This document shows, in pieces, positions 44,680 to 54,509 of a DNA stretch of 64,000 bases (position 1 is the stretch's first letter; every line of letters starts with the position of its first letter). Origin of the DNA: WS-2 sp036507005 (lineage in GTDB: Bacteria; Eisenbacteria; RBG-16-71-46); the NCBI GenBank assembly GCA_036507005.1, contig DASXQT010000025.1, forward strand, positions 6,519-70,518, read 5' to 3'. The notes beneath the pieces are model-generated. The model had not been told where the DNA came from and made no database searches. It was given only the letters and a program-made list of their open reading frames with translations. Position numbers and translations under genes: made by a program.

Positions 44680-47670
44680 ATGCGCGGCTCGACCGGGCCG
44701 GGCGGGGAACACCCCGGCCGGGCGCGCGGCTTCACCCTGATCGAGCTCATCGTCACCCTGACGGTGCTCTCGCTCGTCATGGTCGGGCTCATGACCGTGA
44801 TGTACATGAGCACGCGCAGCAAGGTCTCGACAGTGAACCGGCTCGAGTCGGCCCAGGCCGGCCGCGCGATGCTGGAGATGATGGCGCGGGACCTGCGTTC
44901 GAGCGGCTACGGGGCGGACCTGGACTGGGCGGCGTTGCCGCAGCCCCCGATCGCCTACATCGATTCCGCCCAGGTCCTGATCAACTTGAACCTGGAGCCC
45001 TACCCCGACACGAGCAGCGTCCACAAGCCGCCGCTGGCCTATCAGCCCAGCGGCAACCCCAAGCCCTTCCCGTTGAGCGGGACCTCGTGGCAGCCCCCCA
45101 TCAAGTACCGCAGCGGCGCGGAGATCGTGCGCTGGACGCTGGACGTCAACAACGACGGACAGGTCAACGCCAGCGACGTCGCCGCCGCGAACGGCATCGA
45201 CGCCCGCCGCACGCCGAACCCGAACGACTACGAGCTGGTACGCCAGGTCTACGGCGACTCGACCGGCAACGTCGCCGGCAACAACGGCGGCACGACCGAG
45301 CGCATCGGCCTGGTGCGCAAGCCCGGCGGGTCGGTGCCGTCGATCTTCAAGGTCTATTTCACGGGCTCCTCGACCCCGTGGAGCTGGGCCAACGGCCCGG
45401 TGCCGGCCAACAAGCTCGCGGACATCGAGCGCATCGCGGTCAACGTCGTGGCGCCGAGCGGCCTGCCGGATCCGAAGGGCAACTACACCGAGACCAGCCT
45501 GCAGACCGAGGTCAGCTCGCGGCGGAACGTGCCGAACACCGGGGCCACCGAGTTCGCGATCGACGGCTACGTCTACGACGACAAGAACAAGAACCGTCAG
45601 ATGGACGCCGGCGAGCCCGGCCTCACCGGGGCCACGGTGTACCTGAGCAGCGGCGTGAGCGGCACCACGGCGGGGAGCGGCTACTACGTGCTCAAGGCGC
45701 AGGCCGGCACCTACTCGCTGAAGAGCACGGCCCCCCTGGGCTATGGCGGCTTCAACAGCCCCGACAGCTTCGTGGTCACGCTCCCCCCCGGCACCAGCAA
45801 GTCGTTCGCCGACACCGCCCGCACCGGCGGGTGGGTCAAGGCGACCGTCTATAGGGACCTCAACGCGGACGGCGTCTACCAGGCCGGTGAGACGCTGGTG
45901 CCGGATGTGCAGGTTTCGCTCACCCCCGGGCCCGATACCAAGACCACCGACATCAACGGGCTGGTGAAGCTCTTCTCTCCGGTCGGGGGATACAGCGTGA
46001 CCACCACGCCGCCGGATTCGTACTACGTGAGGACGTCCAACCCCATGACGGGCACGATGGCCGACGGCGACTCGGCCAGCATCCGGTTCGGACTGGACCT
46101 CAGCGGGGGCGGGGACGCGACCCTCAAGGGCACGGTGTTCCGCGACACCAACGGCGACGGGGTCCTCGGCGGGGGGGAGACCGGGATCCAGAACGTCTGG
46201 GTGGGTGTCTACCGCAGCGGGGAGGCCACCGCGTTCGCGTACGCCTTCACCGGCGCCGATGGCAGCTACTCCATCAACGTGGCGGCCAACGACCCGCCCC
46301 ACACCACCGCCTACTCCATCTCGGCCTCGGTTCCCACCGGCTTCTGCCCGACCACCACGACCTCGATCGGCTCGATCTGGGCCCAGGCCAGCCAGACGAT
46401 CACCGGCAAGAACTTCGGCATGTCCTCGTTCCAGATCATCACGCTGAACGCCAGCCGCGTGCTGTGCCTGCAGAGCACCGATCTGATCGAGAACGACTGG
46501 GGAACCAACGCCAGCCTGGCGCGCAAGGACGCCGACCTGATCCTGGGGGCCGAGACCGGCACCAGCAACAACATCTCGGTGTGGTTCGACCAGTACAACA
46601 CCACCCCGCTCTTCAACGCGGACCCGACCTACACGCGCAACGCCCCCGGGTCGGTGCTGTGCATGGCCATGGACACGCTCGACTCCAACGCCCCCAAGGG
46701 GCGCCCCGATCTGGTCACCGGGACCAAGATCGCGAGTGGGTTGAACATCTACGTGTGGTACACGCAGAACACGAGCGGCAACGAGGGCTACTTCCCCACC
46801 AGCTCGAGCAAGAGTTACAAGACCAACGACCTCGGCGACGTGCAGACCATCGCGACCTACGACTGCGCCGGCAACTCCACCCCGGACGGGCCGGATCTCA
46901 TCGTGGGCACCAAGTCCCCCACCGCCGGGCACGGCACGATCGAAGAGTGGAAGAACGACAACAACACCACGCCCAAGTTCGCGAACGAGGACGTCTATCC
47001 GACGGCGGGCTCGGTCCCCTCGAACCTGGGAGAGGTGACCGCCATGGCGCTCGCGGACATCGACGGCGACGGCAAGAAGGACATCGTGGTCGGCACGCGC
47101 ACCGCCGACTACGCCGGCCAGCTCATGTTCCTCAAGTTCTCGAACAAGGTGTCGAAGCCGCACTACGTGTATGCCAGCTCCTACACGCTCTCCGCCGACG
47201 CGGTCACCGCGCTCACGGTAATGGACGTGGACCTCGACGGCCACCCCGACGTGGTGGTCGGCACCCAGAGCGGGACCGGCTCGGGGCACCTGATCTACTA
47301 CCGGTGCACCACGGCGAGCACGCTCGCCTTCACCGCGCAGAAGACGGTGGATGCTCCCGGCATCGTCCAGTCCCTCGCGAGCGGGGACTTCGGCGGGACC
47401 TCCCACACCGACTTCGCCATGGGCTGGCGCCATGACACCTCGAGCTACACGGGCGGCCTGCTCATCTACTACTGCGACGCCGGCGACCTGCCGGGCAGCG
47501 GGAGCGACCCGACCGGCGGCGCGGTGACCAACATGGTGCCCGCGCTGACCACGAACAACTTCAACTATGGAGTGCAGCCCTCGCAGCCCGCACCGCCGTA
47601 CCTCACCGATCTGGCCGCCGGCGTGAAGTCCGGCGCGACCACCGGCTCGTTGGTGGTGGTGATCCGGTGA
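44680..47670 (+). CDS. Giant PilW-like prepilin with Sdr/CNA-B-like and FG-GAP-like repeats, cassette 2
   Basis: The protein has 996 residues. The cut site is GRARG|FTLIEL after residue 17. Its layout equals that of cassette 1: pilin part to ~275, Sdr/CNA-B-like domains from ~300 (DGYVYDDKNKNRQMDAGEPG), ~385 and ~480 (KGTVFRDTNGDGVLGGGETG), the conserved ITLNASRVLCLQSTDLIENDW near 588, then FG-GAP-like repeats with DIDGDGKKD and DVDLDGHPD. Identity to the other three is visible throughout, with divergence mainly in loops. Same proposed role as a pilus-tip adhesin. Confidence 0.85.
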   Translation: MRGSTGPGGEHPGRARGFTLIELIVTLTVLSLVMVGLMTVMYMSTRSKVSTVNRLESAQAGRAMLEMMARDLRSSGYGADLDWAALPQPPIAYIDSAQVLINLNLEPYPDTSSVHKPPLAYQPSGNPKPFPLSGTSWQPPIKYRSGAEIVRWTLDVNNDGQVNASDVAAANGIDARRTPNPNDYELVRQVYGDSTGNVAGNNGGTTERIGLVRKPGGSVPSIFKVYFTGSSTPWSWANGPVPANKLADIERIAVNVVAPSGLPDPKGNYTETSLQTEVSSRRNVPNTGATEFAIDGYVYDDKNKNRQMDAGEPGLTGATVYLSSGVSGTTAGSGYYVLKAQAGTYSLKSTAPLGYGGFNSPDSFVVTLPPGTSKSFADTARTGGWVKATVYRDLNADGVYQAGETLVPDVQVSLTPGPDTKTTDINGLVKLFSPVGGYSVTTTPPDSYYVRTSNPMTGTMADGDSASIRFGLDLSGGGDATLKGTVFRDTNGDGVLGGGETGIQNVWVGVYRSGEATAFAYAFTGADGSYSINVAANDPPHTTAYSISASVPTGFCPTTTTSIGSIWAQASQTITGKNFGMSSFQIITLNASRVLCLQSTDLIENDWGTNASLARKDADLILGAETGTSNNISVWFDQYNTTPLFNADPTYTRNAPGSVLCMAMDTLDSNAPKGRPDLVTGTKIASGLNIYVWYTQNTSGNEGYFPTSSSKSYKTNDLGDVQTIATYDCAGNSTPDGPDLIVGTKSPTAGHGTIEEWKNDNNTTPKFANEDVYPTAGSVPSNLGEVTAMALADIDGDGKKDIVVGTRTADYAGQLMFLKFSNKVSKPHYVYASSYTLSADAVTALTVMDVDLDGHPDVVVGTQSGTGSGHLIYYRCTTASTLAFTAQKTVDAPGIVQSLASGDFGGTSHTDFAMGWRHDTSSYTGGLLIYYCDAGDLPGSGSDPTGGAVTNMVPALTTNNFNYGVQPSQPAPPYLTDLAAGVKSGATTGSLVVVIR

Positions 47671-47756
47671 GGGGGAGCGCCATGTCCGATCGCCAACTCA
47701 CGGCGCGCCCGCCGGCGCGCCGAGACGCCAATGCTCTTTCCGAGGAGGATGTACCG

Positions 47757-49019
47757 ATGTCCCGCCCCATCGAGTCCCGCCGCGACGAGCGCGGCGCGGC
47801 GCTCGCCATCGCCCTGATCGTCGTGCTGATTCTGTCGCTCCTGGCCCTGGCGCTGTTCCAGAGCCTGAACGTCGAGACCAAGGTCTCGGGATACGGATTG
47901 CGCGAGTCCAAGGCGCTCAACTTCGCCGAGGCCGGGATCGCCGAGGCGATCGAGCGCATCCGGAGCCGCGAGGTGCCCGACAACCAGAATCCCAGGATGG
48001 TCACCCAGATCTTCAACGCCAGCGCGGGGAACGTGCCGGTGCTGGGCGCCGACTCGACCGCGCTCGCCACCGCCCAGCCCGCCGGCTCGTGGCTCGCCTA
48101 CAGCACCGCGACCAAGGGGTCCGACGCGCTCACCGTGACCTACAAGACCGACGCGGCGCGGACCCAGATCTACAAGTACGACGAGACCAGGAGCCCCGCC
48201 GTCCAGACCGCGAGCGGCATGCCGATCTACGTCGTCACGGTGAGCGGGCGGGACGGCGACGTCCGGCGCAAGGTGGTCGCCGAGGTCACCATGACCCGGA
48301 CCGCCGGCAGCACCCACGCCAAGGCCGCCGCCAACGGCTGGGCGCAGATCAACTGCTCGGTGCTCGCCCACCTGTGCGGCTACGACCACGTGCTCACCAC
48401 TCCGACCTGGACCGGCTGCGTGACGGGGCGCGACGGCTCGGCGACCTCGTGCAACAAGAACCTGGCGGCCGACCAGTGGGAGACCGACGCGCCGCCGATC
48501 GCCGCGGCATGGAGCGGCGCCGGCATCGGGGTGAAGGACGACACGATCCAGTACGGCGAGGCCCCGGTGGCCCGGGAGTTCCAGAGCCCCAACTACACCG
48601 GTCCCTGGGAGGTCCTCGGCCAGACCCAGGCCCAGTTCGTCGCCGGACTGCCGCCCCGACAGTCCACCATTCCGGCCAACCTGAACGGGATCATCTACGT
48701 CGACAACGACAACATCCCGCACAATTCGTCGGGCAAGTGGCACCTGTACGGCCCGATCAGCGGGACCGGCATGTTCTACATCGACGGCGACCTGGACATC
48801 TCCGGCGACTTCGACTACCGCGGCATGATCTACGCGGAGGGCTACTGCAAGACCAGCGACAAGCTGTGGGTGCTGGGCATGGTCTACTCGGGCCAGAAGC
48901 TGGAGATCAACTCCAAGAACTACGGCTGCGCCGTGCTCTACAGCAGCGAAGCCATCATGCAGGGGGCGGGCCTGTTCGGGAGCAAGACCACGACGCTCTC
49001 GTGGCGCGAGGTCCCGTGA
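47757..49019 (+). CDS. PilX-like minor prepilin, cassette 2
   Basis: The 420-residue protein starts at ATG 47757 behind GAGGAGG; a GTG at 47667 overlapping the previous stop would add 30 residues. The signal DERG|AALAIAL is followed by a hydrophobic helix (VVLILSLLALALF). The conserved motif appears as LCGYDHVLTTP ... TSCNKN. The C-terminus has the beta repeats GTGMFYIDGDLDI, YRGMIYAEGYCKT, LWVLGMVYSG, and ends TTLSWREVP. It is co-transcribed with the giant gene. Confidence 0.84.
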   Translation: MSRPIESRRDERGAALAIALIVVLILSLLALALFQSLNVETKVSGYGLRESKALNFAEAGIAEAIERIRSREVPDNQNPRMVTQIFNASAGNVPVLGADSTALATAQPAGSWLAYSTATKGSDALTVTYKTDAARTQIYKYDETRSPAVQTASGMPIYVVTVSGRDGDVRRKVVAEVTMTRTAGSTHAKAAANGWAQINCSVLAHLCGYDHVLTTPTWTGCVTGRDGSATSCNKNLAADQWETDAPPIAAAWSGAGIGVKDDTIQYGEAPVAREFQSPNYTGPWEVLGQTQAQFVAGLPPRQSTIPANLNGIIYVDNDNIPHNSSGKWHLYGPISGTGMFYIDGDLDISGDFDYRGMIYAEGYCKTSDKLWVLGMVYSGQKLEINSKNYGCAVLYSSEAIMQGAGLFGSKTTTLSWREVP

Positions 49020-49050
49020 TCCTCGCGGCGCAGGGCGAATCCCCCGGCGC

Positions 49051-49229
49051 TTGCAGCCCGCATCGCCCCGCCGTGCCGGACGCGTCGTCGGGGCGCGTAA
49101 GCGGTTGCGGGGGCAACGGGCTAAGTCGCCCGGGCGTTTTGCCATCCACCGCCGCTTCTTTTTGCAGAGGGCGGGCTTCTGGCTGGGCAGGATTCCCCAA
49201 CGCACAGTCGCTGACTCAGCGCATCTGCT
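49051..49229 (+). promoter_or_regulatory. Conserved upstream block before cassette 3
   Basis: Blocks at 49051-49115 and 49191-49199 match those before cassette 2 in order and partly in sequence. GAATCCCCC also occurs at 49038-49046. Confidence 0.45.
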
Positions 49230-49245
49230 TGGCACGCCGAGTGCT
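49230..49245 (+). promoter_or_regulatory. Sigma-54-like -24/-12 promoter, pilin cassette 3
   Basis: TGGCACGCCGAGTGCT carries the full TGGCACG element and GC at the right 10-nt distance (49243-49244). ATG 49261 follows 31 bp after its first base. Confidence 0.65.
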
Positions 49246-49260
49246 CATGCCTCTGGTGGC

Positions 49261-49725
49261 ATGAACCGTCACCGCGCATCCCAGGCAGGCTTCAGCCTGA
49301 TCGAGCTCTCCGTCGTGTGCCTGATCTTCGGGGTCATGCTTGCCTTCAGCATTCCTTCGTTCATCTCGTTCCGCCGAACGCACCTGCTCAAGGGCGCAAC
49401 CGAGAACCTGGTCGGCCAGCTCCGGCTGAGCCGGCAGAAGGCGATGAGCATCGGTCACCAGCAGCGGGTGACGTTCACGACCGGGGCCAACGGCTCCTAC
49501 ATCGTCCGGGACATGTCGACCAGCAAGGACTACGGCCCGTTCACGCTCCCCAAGGGGATCACGCTCGAGAGCGCGAGCCTCCTGGTCGGCGGGACCACCG
49601 GCAAAGTGATCACCGCGCTCACCGACGGGCGCTTCTCGGGCTCCGGAGACGTCGTGCTCAAGGATCCGCGGGGGCTGCGCGACACGGTTTCGGTCCAGAC
49701 GTCGGGCCTGGCGCTGAGCCACTGA
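49261..49725 (+). CDS. GspH/FimT-like prepilin, cassette 3
   Basis: The 154-residue protein has leader MNRHRASQAG cut before FSLIEL and a hydrophobic helix (SVVCLIFGVMLAFSIPSFI). The body contains ENLVGQLRLSRQKAMSIG and ends in GLRDTVSVQTSGLALSH, parallel to the cassette 1 GspH-like protein. The start is taken just after the sigma-54-like promoter, and the frame is open further upstream without support. It probably starts assembly of the tip complex. Confidence 0.85.
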   Translation: MNRHRASQAGFSLIELSVVCLIFGVMLAFSIPSFISFRRTHLLKGATENLVGQLRLSRQKAMSIGHQQRVTFTTGANGSYIVRDMSTSKDYGPFTLPKGITLESASLLVGGTTGKVITALTDGRFSGSGDVVLKDPRGLRDTVSVQTSGLALSH

Positions 49726-49733
49726 GGCACGCG

Positions 49734-50144
49734 ATGATCTCCGTCCCCACCCCGCGCGTGGCCGCCGAGCGCGGCATCAGCCTGCTCGAGCTGCTGATCG
49801 CGCTGGTGGTGCTCTCGATCGGCGTGCTCTCGCTCTCCCAGCTCTTCCCCGCCGGCTCCCGCAGCCAGGTGCAGTCGCGGATGCGGATCGAGGCCAGCCA
49901 GTATTCGCGCGAGAGGATCGAGTCGCTCGAGGTTCTGAGCTGGTCCGATACCGCGCTCACATCCGGCCGGCACCCGGGGGGCACCGCCACGGAGCCGCTC
50001 GGGACCGTCGGCTCGATGAAGCGCTACTACCAGGTGGACAGCCTCCCGGCACCCCTCACCAACCTGAAGCGCGTGACGGTGAGCGTGGTCTGGAAACACA
50101 TCAAGCCCTGCACGCTGCAGGCCGTTACCTACCTCCGGAAATAG
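49734..50144 (+). CDS. PilV-like minor prepilin, cassette 3
   Basis: The 136-residue protein has leader MISVPTPRVAAERG cut before ISLLEL, then LIALVVLSIGVLSLSQLFP, almost identical to the cassette 2 and 4 helices. The body carries YSRERIESLEVLSWSDTAL and GRHPGGTATEPLG; it ends AVTYLRK like cassette 4. It starts 8 bp after the GspH-like stop. Same tip role proposed. Confidence 0.85.
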   Translation: MISVPTPRVAAERGISLLELLIALVVLSIGVLSLSQLFPAGSRSQVQSRMRIEASQYSRERIESLEVLSWSDTALTSGRHPGGTATEPLGTVGSMKRYYQVDSLPAPLTNLKRVTVSVVWKHIKPCTLQAVTYLRK

Positions 50145-50147
50145 CTC

Positions 50148-53100
50148 ATGCTCCTCATTTCACGACTCCGCTCCGGCTCTCGCCCCCGCCCCTCCTCCCA
50201 CGGCTTCACCCTGGTCGAGCTGCTCGTCACCCTGGTGGTGCTCGGGATCGTGGTGGTCTCGATCATGGCGGTCATGTACGGGGCGACCCGCAGTAAGACC
50301 TCGACGACCAACGAGCTCGAGAGCGACCAGGCCGCCCAGACCGCGCTCGAGATGATGGCGCGCGACATGCGCACGGCCGGCTATGGCGCCGACCTGGACT
50401 ACACGGCGCAGCCCCAGCCCGCGATCGCCTACATCGACTCGATGCAGGTGCTGATCAACGCCAACGAGCAGCCCTATCCCGACACCGCCGCCGCCCACAT
50501 GGCCCCGCTGGCGTACAACCCCTCGGGTACCCCCCGTCCGTTCCCGCTCAACGGCACCGCGTTCGCCCCTCCGATCAAGTACCGGACCGGGGCGGAGGTG
50601 GTGCGCTGGACCCTGGACGCCAACAACGACGGCGCGGTGAACGCGAGCGACATCACGTCGGACAACGGCACGGACGCGCGCCGCACCCCGAACCCCGACG
50701 ACTACGTGCTGGTCCGGCAGGTGTACGGCGACTCCACCGGCAACGTCGCGGGCGCCAACGGCGGGGCGGCCGAGCGCGTGGCACTGGTGAACAAGCCGGG
50801 CGGTGACGTCCCCGCGCTGTTCACGGTCTACTTCAAGGACAGCACCACCGCATGGAACTGGAACGCCGGCCCGATTCCCACCTCCCGGCTCGCCGACATC
50901 TCGCGGATCACCGTCCGGCTCACGGCTCCCAGCTCCCGCAAGAACCCCGACGGCACCTACGCACGGACCACGCTGCAGACCCAGGTGCTGGCGGCCCGCA
51001 ACGTCCCCCAGACGGCCAAGACGTTCGCGATCGAGGGGTACGTCTACAACGACGTGAACAAGAACCGCGTGAAGGACGTGGGCGAGGCGGGAATCAGCGG
51101 CGGGCAGCTCCTGCTCGGCACTTCCATGCTCGTCTACTCGGATGCGACCGGGCACTTCCTCTACAACGTGCAGCAGGGCAGCTACAAGCTCAAGCACTAC
51201 GCTCCCCAGGGATTCGGAGTCTTCACCAACCCCGACTCCACCACGCTCGCGGTGGGGCCGGCGACCACGTTCAACTTCGCCGACACCGCCAGGGCCGGCG
51301 GGTTCATCCACGTGGCGGTCTTCTCCGACGCGAACCTGGACGGCGTCCAGCAGGCCGGGGAGATGGGCCGCACCGGGATGACCCTCACCGCCACGCCGGG
51401 GCCGATCACGGCGTTCACCGATGGAAACGGGGCGGCCACCCTGTTCGTCCCCCCGGGCAGCTACAGCGTGAGCGTGTCGCTCTCGGACAGCCTGATCAGC
51501 ACGTCCACGAACCCGTACACGGGCACGATGTCGAACGGCGGCAACGTCACGGTGGCCTTCGGCGTTCGTGCGGCGCCCAAGGGGACGATCCAGGGCACGG
51601 TCTACCGCGACAACAACCGCAGTGGGACCTGGAACACCGGGGAGCCCGGAGTCGAGAACGTCTGGGTGGGGGCGACCAAGGACGGGGGCGTCTCGGTCTC
51701 GGGCAGCACCGTGACCGATGCCAACGGCAACTACACGCTGTCCCTCGCCGCCAACGACCCGCCGCACACGGCGGCCTACTCGATCTACATCCAGCCCCCT
51801 CCGGGCTACTCCGCGACCTCCTCGACCGCGATCCCCGGGCTGTGGGTCACGGATGGAGGCACTCTCACGGGCAAGAGCTTCGGGGTGTTCGGCTTCCAGA
51901 TCATCACGCTTTCCGCCGCGCGCGTGCTGAGCCTCGGGAGCGCGGACCTGATCGAGAAGGACTGGCCCACGACCCAGACCTACAACCGCGGGCAGGACCG
52001 CGACCTGGTGGTCGGGTCGGACATCAACGGGTCCGACCAGATCTCGGTGTGGTTCAACCGCTACGACGCCAACCCGCTGTTCAACAGCAGCCCGGACTAC
52101 TTCCGCGCCGCCGCGGCCGGCGTCCTGTCGCTCGCCGTGGACACGCTCGACACCGGCTCCACCAACTTCCAGCGCGAGCGCTACGACGTGGTCACGGGGA
52201 CGAGCTGGAACTCCACCAACAACAACATCTTCTTTTGGCTCACTCAGAACACTTCGGGCAACGAGGGCTACCTGCCGACCGCCTACACCAAGCGCCACGC
52301 CACGGCCGACCACGGCGACGTATACGTCACGCTCACCGGGGACCTGGTGGGCGCCTCAGCCGCGGCAGACGGCGTGGACGCGCTGGTCGGGACCAAGTCG
52401 CCGACCGCCGGGGAGGGCACGATCGAGCTGTGGAAGAACTCGAACGCCTCGCCCCCGGACTGGGCGAACTACGACAAGTATCCGAACGAGGGGTCGATCC
52501 CGAACGGCGCGCTCGGCCAGGTGACGGGGATGGCGCTCGGGGATTTCGACGGGGACGGCCTGAAGGACCTGGTGGTGACGACCAAGACTATCACGGGCAC
52601 GTACACCGGCCAGATCATGTTCCTCAAGAACCGCGGGAAGACGGCGAACCCGGTGTTTCTCTATGAGAGCGTCCAGACGCTGACCGCGGACATTCCGCTG
52701 TCGGTGGCGATCGCGGACGTGGACGGGGACGGGTACCGCGACGTCGTGGTCGGGACCCAGAACGGGACCGCCACGGGGCACCTCCAGTACTGGCGCAACA
52801 GCACGCCTGCGACGTTCGCCTTCACGAAGGCCTCGGAGGTCAACGCCCCGGGCTACGTCACCGCGGTCCAGGCCGCCGACTTCGGCGGCGGCAGCGGCAA
52901 GGACATCGCCATCGGCTACCGCACGAGCGCCACCGGCTTCGGAGGGGGCATCGCGCTCTACTACACCGATCTCGGCACCCTGGTCGCGAACGGTTTCGAT
53001 CCCACGGCGGGCGCGGTCGTGAACTACGTGCCCACCCTCACCAGCGGGGACTTCAACTACGGGATGTACCCCGTGGTTCCGAGCCCCCCGTACCTCAACG

Positions 53101-53162
53101 ACCTGGTGGCCGGCGTGAAGTCGAGCGATACGAGCGGCGCTCTGGTCCTGATCATCCGATGA
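50148..53162 (+). CDS. Giant PilW-like prepilin with Sdr/CNA-B-like and FG-GAP-like repeats, cassette 3
   Basis: The protein has 1004 residues. Cut site SSHG|FTLVEL after residue 19. Domain order is as in the other giants: pilin part to ~280, Sdr/CNA-B-like domains from ~300 (EGYVYNDVNKNRVKDVGEAG), ~385 and ~480 (QGTVYRDNNRSGTWNTGEPG), conserved ITLSAARVLSLGSADLIEKDW near 587, then FG-GAP-like repeats with DFDGDGLKD and DVDGDGYRD. The PilX gene overlaps its stop by four bases. Confidence 0.85.
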   Translation: MLLISRLRSGSRPRPSSHGFTLVELLVTLVVLGIVVVSIMAVMYGATRSKTSTTNELESDQAAQTALEMMARDMRTAGYGADLDYTAQPQPAIAYIDSMQVLINANEQPYPDTAAAHMAPLAYNPSGTPRPFPLNGTAFAPPIKYRTGAEVVRWTLDANNDGAVNASDITSDNGTDARRTPNPDDYVLVRQVYGDSTGNVAGANGGAAERVALVNKPGGDVPALFTVYFKDSTTAWNWNAGPIPTSRLADISRITVRLTAPSSRKNPDGTYARTTLQTQVLAARNVPQTAKTFAIEGYVYNDVNKNRVKDVGEAGISGGQLLLGTSMLVYSDATGHFLYNVQQGSYKLKHYAPQGFGVFTNPDSTTLAVGPATTFNFADTARAGGFIHVAVFSDANLDGVQQAGEMGRTGMTLTATPGPITAFTDGNGAATLFVPPGSYSVSVSLSDSLISTSTNPYTGTMSNGGNVTVAFGVRAAPKGTIQGTVYRDNNRSGTWNTGEPGVENVWVGATKDGGVSVSGSTVTDANGNYTLSLAANDPPHTAAYSIYIQPPPGYSATSSTAIPGLWVTDGGTLTGKSFGVFGFQIITLSAARVLSLGSADLIEKDWPTTQTYNRGQDRDLVVGSDINGSDQISVWFNRYDANPLFNSSPDYFRAAAAGVLSLAVDTLDTGSTNFQRERYDVVTGTSWNSTNNNIFFWLTQNTSGNEGYLPTAYTKRHATADHGDVYVTLTGDLVGASAAADGVDALVGTKSPTAGEGTIELWKNSNASPPDWANYDKYPNEGSIPNGALGQVTGMALGDFDGDGLKDLVVTTKTITGTYTGQIMFLKNRGKTANPVFLYESVQTLTADIPLSVAIADVDGDGYRDVVVGTQNGTATGHLQYWRNSTPATFAFTKASEVNAPGYVTAVQAADFGGGSGKDIAIGYRTSATGFGGGIALYYTDLGTLVANGFDPTAGAVVNYVPTLTSGDFNYGMYPVVPSPPYLNDLVAGVKSSDTSGALVLIIR

Positions 53163-54472
53163 GAATCCAGACGAATCCCGAGGCCGGCGCCCCGAGCGGC
53201 CTCTCGCCGGTTCGGACCACCGCCCGGCAGGAACAGGGCTTCGCGCTGGTGGTGGCGCTGATGGTGCTGCTCGTCCTCAGCCTGGTCGGCATCGCGCTCA
53301 TGACCAGCGTGAACATAAGCACCAAGAGCGCGGGCCACGTTGCGCGACAGAGCGAGGCCCTGGGCCTGGCCGAGGCAGGGGTGGCCGAGGCGGTGGCCCG
53401 CATCCAGTCGAAGGATGTCCCCGACACGCTCAACCCGCGCATGGTGACCCAGATCTTCAACGTCGCGGCGGGCTCCGTGCCGATCCTGGGGACCGACTCC
53501 ACCGCGCTCGCCACCCAGCAGCCCGCGGGGAAATGGCTCGACTACAGCAACGCCACCCGTGGCTCGAGCGTGCTCACCGTGACCTACAAGACCAACACGG
53601 CGCGGACCCAGATCTACCGATACGACAACAAGAGCGCGCCGACGGTCCAGTTCACCACCGGGAACCCGATCTTCGTGGTCTCCGCGGTCGGGCGGGTCGG
53701 CACCGCGCGCAGCCACGTGGTGACCGAGGTGGTGCGGACCACCGGCACGGCGATGGTCCGCGGCGCGGTCACGGCGAACTACAACTACAAGACCACCGGC
53801 GCCTGCATGGTGTGCGGCTACAACCACCGGGCCGACACGCCGTGGGATCAGAGCGACACGGAGACCCGGGGCCAGGCCGGGAGCTGCTTCGAGAGTCCGA
53901 CCCAGTGGGAGACCGGGGACGGAAACCTGCCGGGAATCTGGTCGAGTGGGACCATCACGTACACCAATCCCCAGAACGTCTGGTACGGGGAGCCGGCCGC
54001 GATCCAGCCCAACCAGACCACTCCGTTCTACGCCGGTCCCTGGGAGGCGCTGGGGATGAGCGAGAGCGAGTTCTGGACCTGGCTGGGCCCGAGGACCAAC
54101 ACGCTGCCTGCCGCGCCGACCGGTGTCGTCTACATCGACAACGACAATATCCACCAGAACCGGGCGGGGAGCTGGAACATTTCGCACAACGGCACGTACG
54201 GGACCGGGTTCTTCTACGTGGACGGCAGTCTCAGCGTGAGCGGCTCCCTCCATTACAAGGGCCTGATCTACACCGAGAACTACTGCAAGATGACCAACGA
54301 CTCCTGGATCCTCGGCGCGATCATCGCCCGCGGCGGGCTCGGCACCGTCCAGGACGGGCTCACCAACACCACGCGGGTGCTCTACAGCGGCGAGGCGATC
54401 TCCCAGTACGTCGGCGTCTCGGCCTCCGGCAGCTCGTTCGTGACCCTCTCCTGGCGCGAGGTGGACGACTAG
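53159..54472 (+). CDS. PilX-like minor prepilin, cassette 3
   Basis: The 437-residue protein has leader ending RQEQG before FALVVAL, then hydrophobic LMVLLVLSLVGIALM. The conserved motif is MVCGYNHRADTP ... GSCFES, with Asn in place of the usual Asp. The C-terminal beta repeats are TGFFYVDGSLSV, YKGLIYTENYCK and WILGAIIARGG, and the end is FVTLSWREVDD. Its ATG overlaps the giant gene stop. Largest of the four PilX members. Confidence 0.84.
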   Translation: MRIQTNPEAGAPSGLSPVRTTARQEQGFALVVALMVLLVLSLVGIALMTSVNISTKSAGHVARQSEALGLAEAGVAEAVARIQSKDVPDTLNPRMVTQIFNVAAGSVPILGTDSTALATQQPAGKWLDYSNATRGSSVLTVTYKTNTARTQIYRYDNKSAPTVQFTTGNPIFVVSAVGRVGTARSHVVTEVVRTTGTAMVRGAVTANYNYKTTGACMVCGYNHRADTPWDQSDTETRGQAGSCFESPTQWETGDGNLPGIWSSGTITYTNPQNVWYGEPAAIQPNQTTPFYAGPWEALGMSESEFWTWLGPRTNTLPAAPTGVVYIDNDNIHQNRAGSWNISHNGTYGTGFFYVDGSLSVSGSLHYKGLIYTENYCKMTNDSWILGAIIARGGLGTVQDGLTNTTRVLYSGEAISQYVGVSASGSSFVTLSWREVDD

Positions 54473-54509
54473 CCCAAGGCCGGGCGGCCGATGTATCGTG
54501 GCCGCTCCC

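Larger units (their letters stand above)
44232..49019 (+). repeat. Pilin cassette 2 (PilV-PilW-PilX)
   Basis: Second paralogous cassette, lacking the GspH-like gene. Members start at 44232, 44680 and 47757. Confidence 0.75.
49261..54472 (+). repeat. Pilin cassette 3 (GspH-PilV-PilW-PilX order)
   Basis: Third cassette with the same four-gene order as cassette 1; members start at 49261, 49734, 50148 and 53159. Confidence 0.75.
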
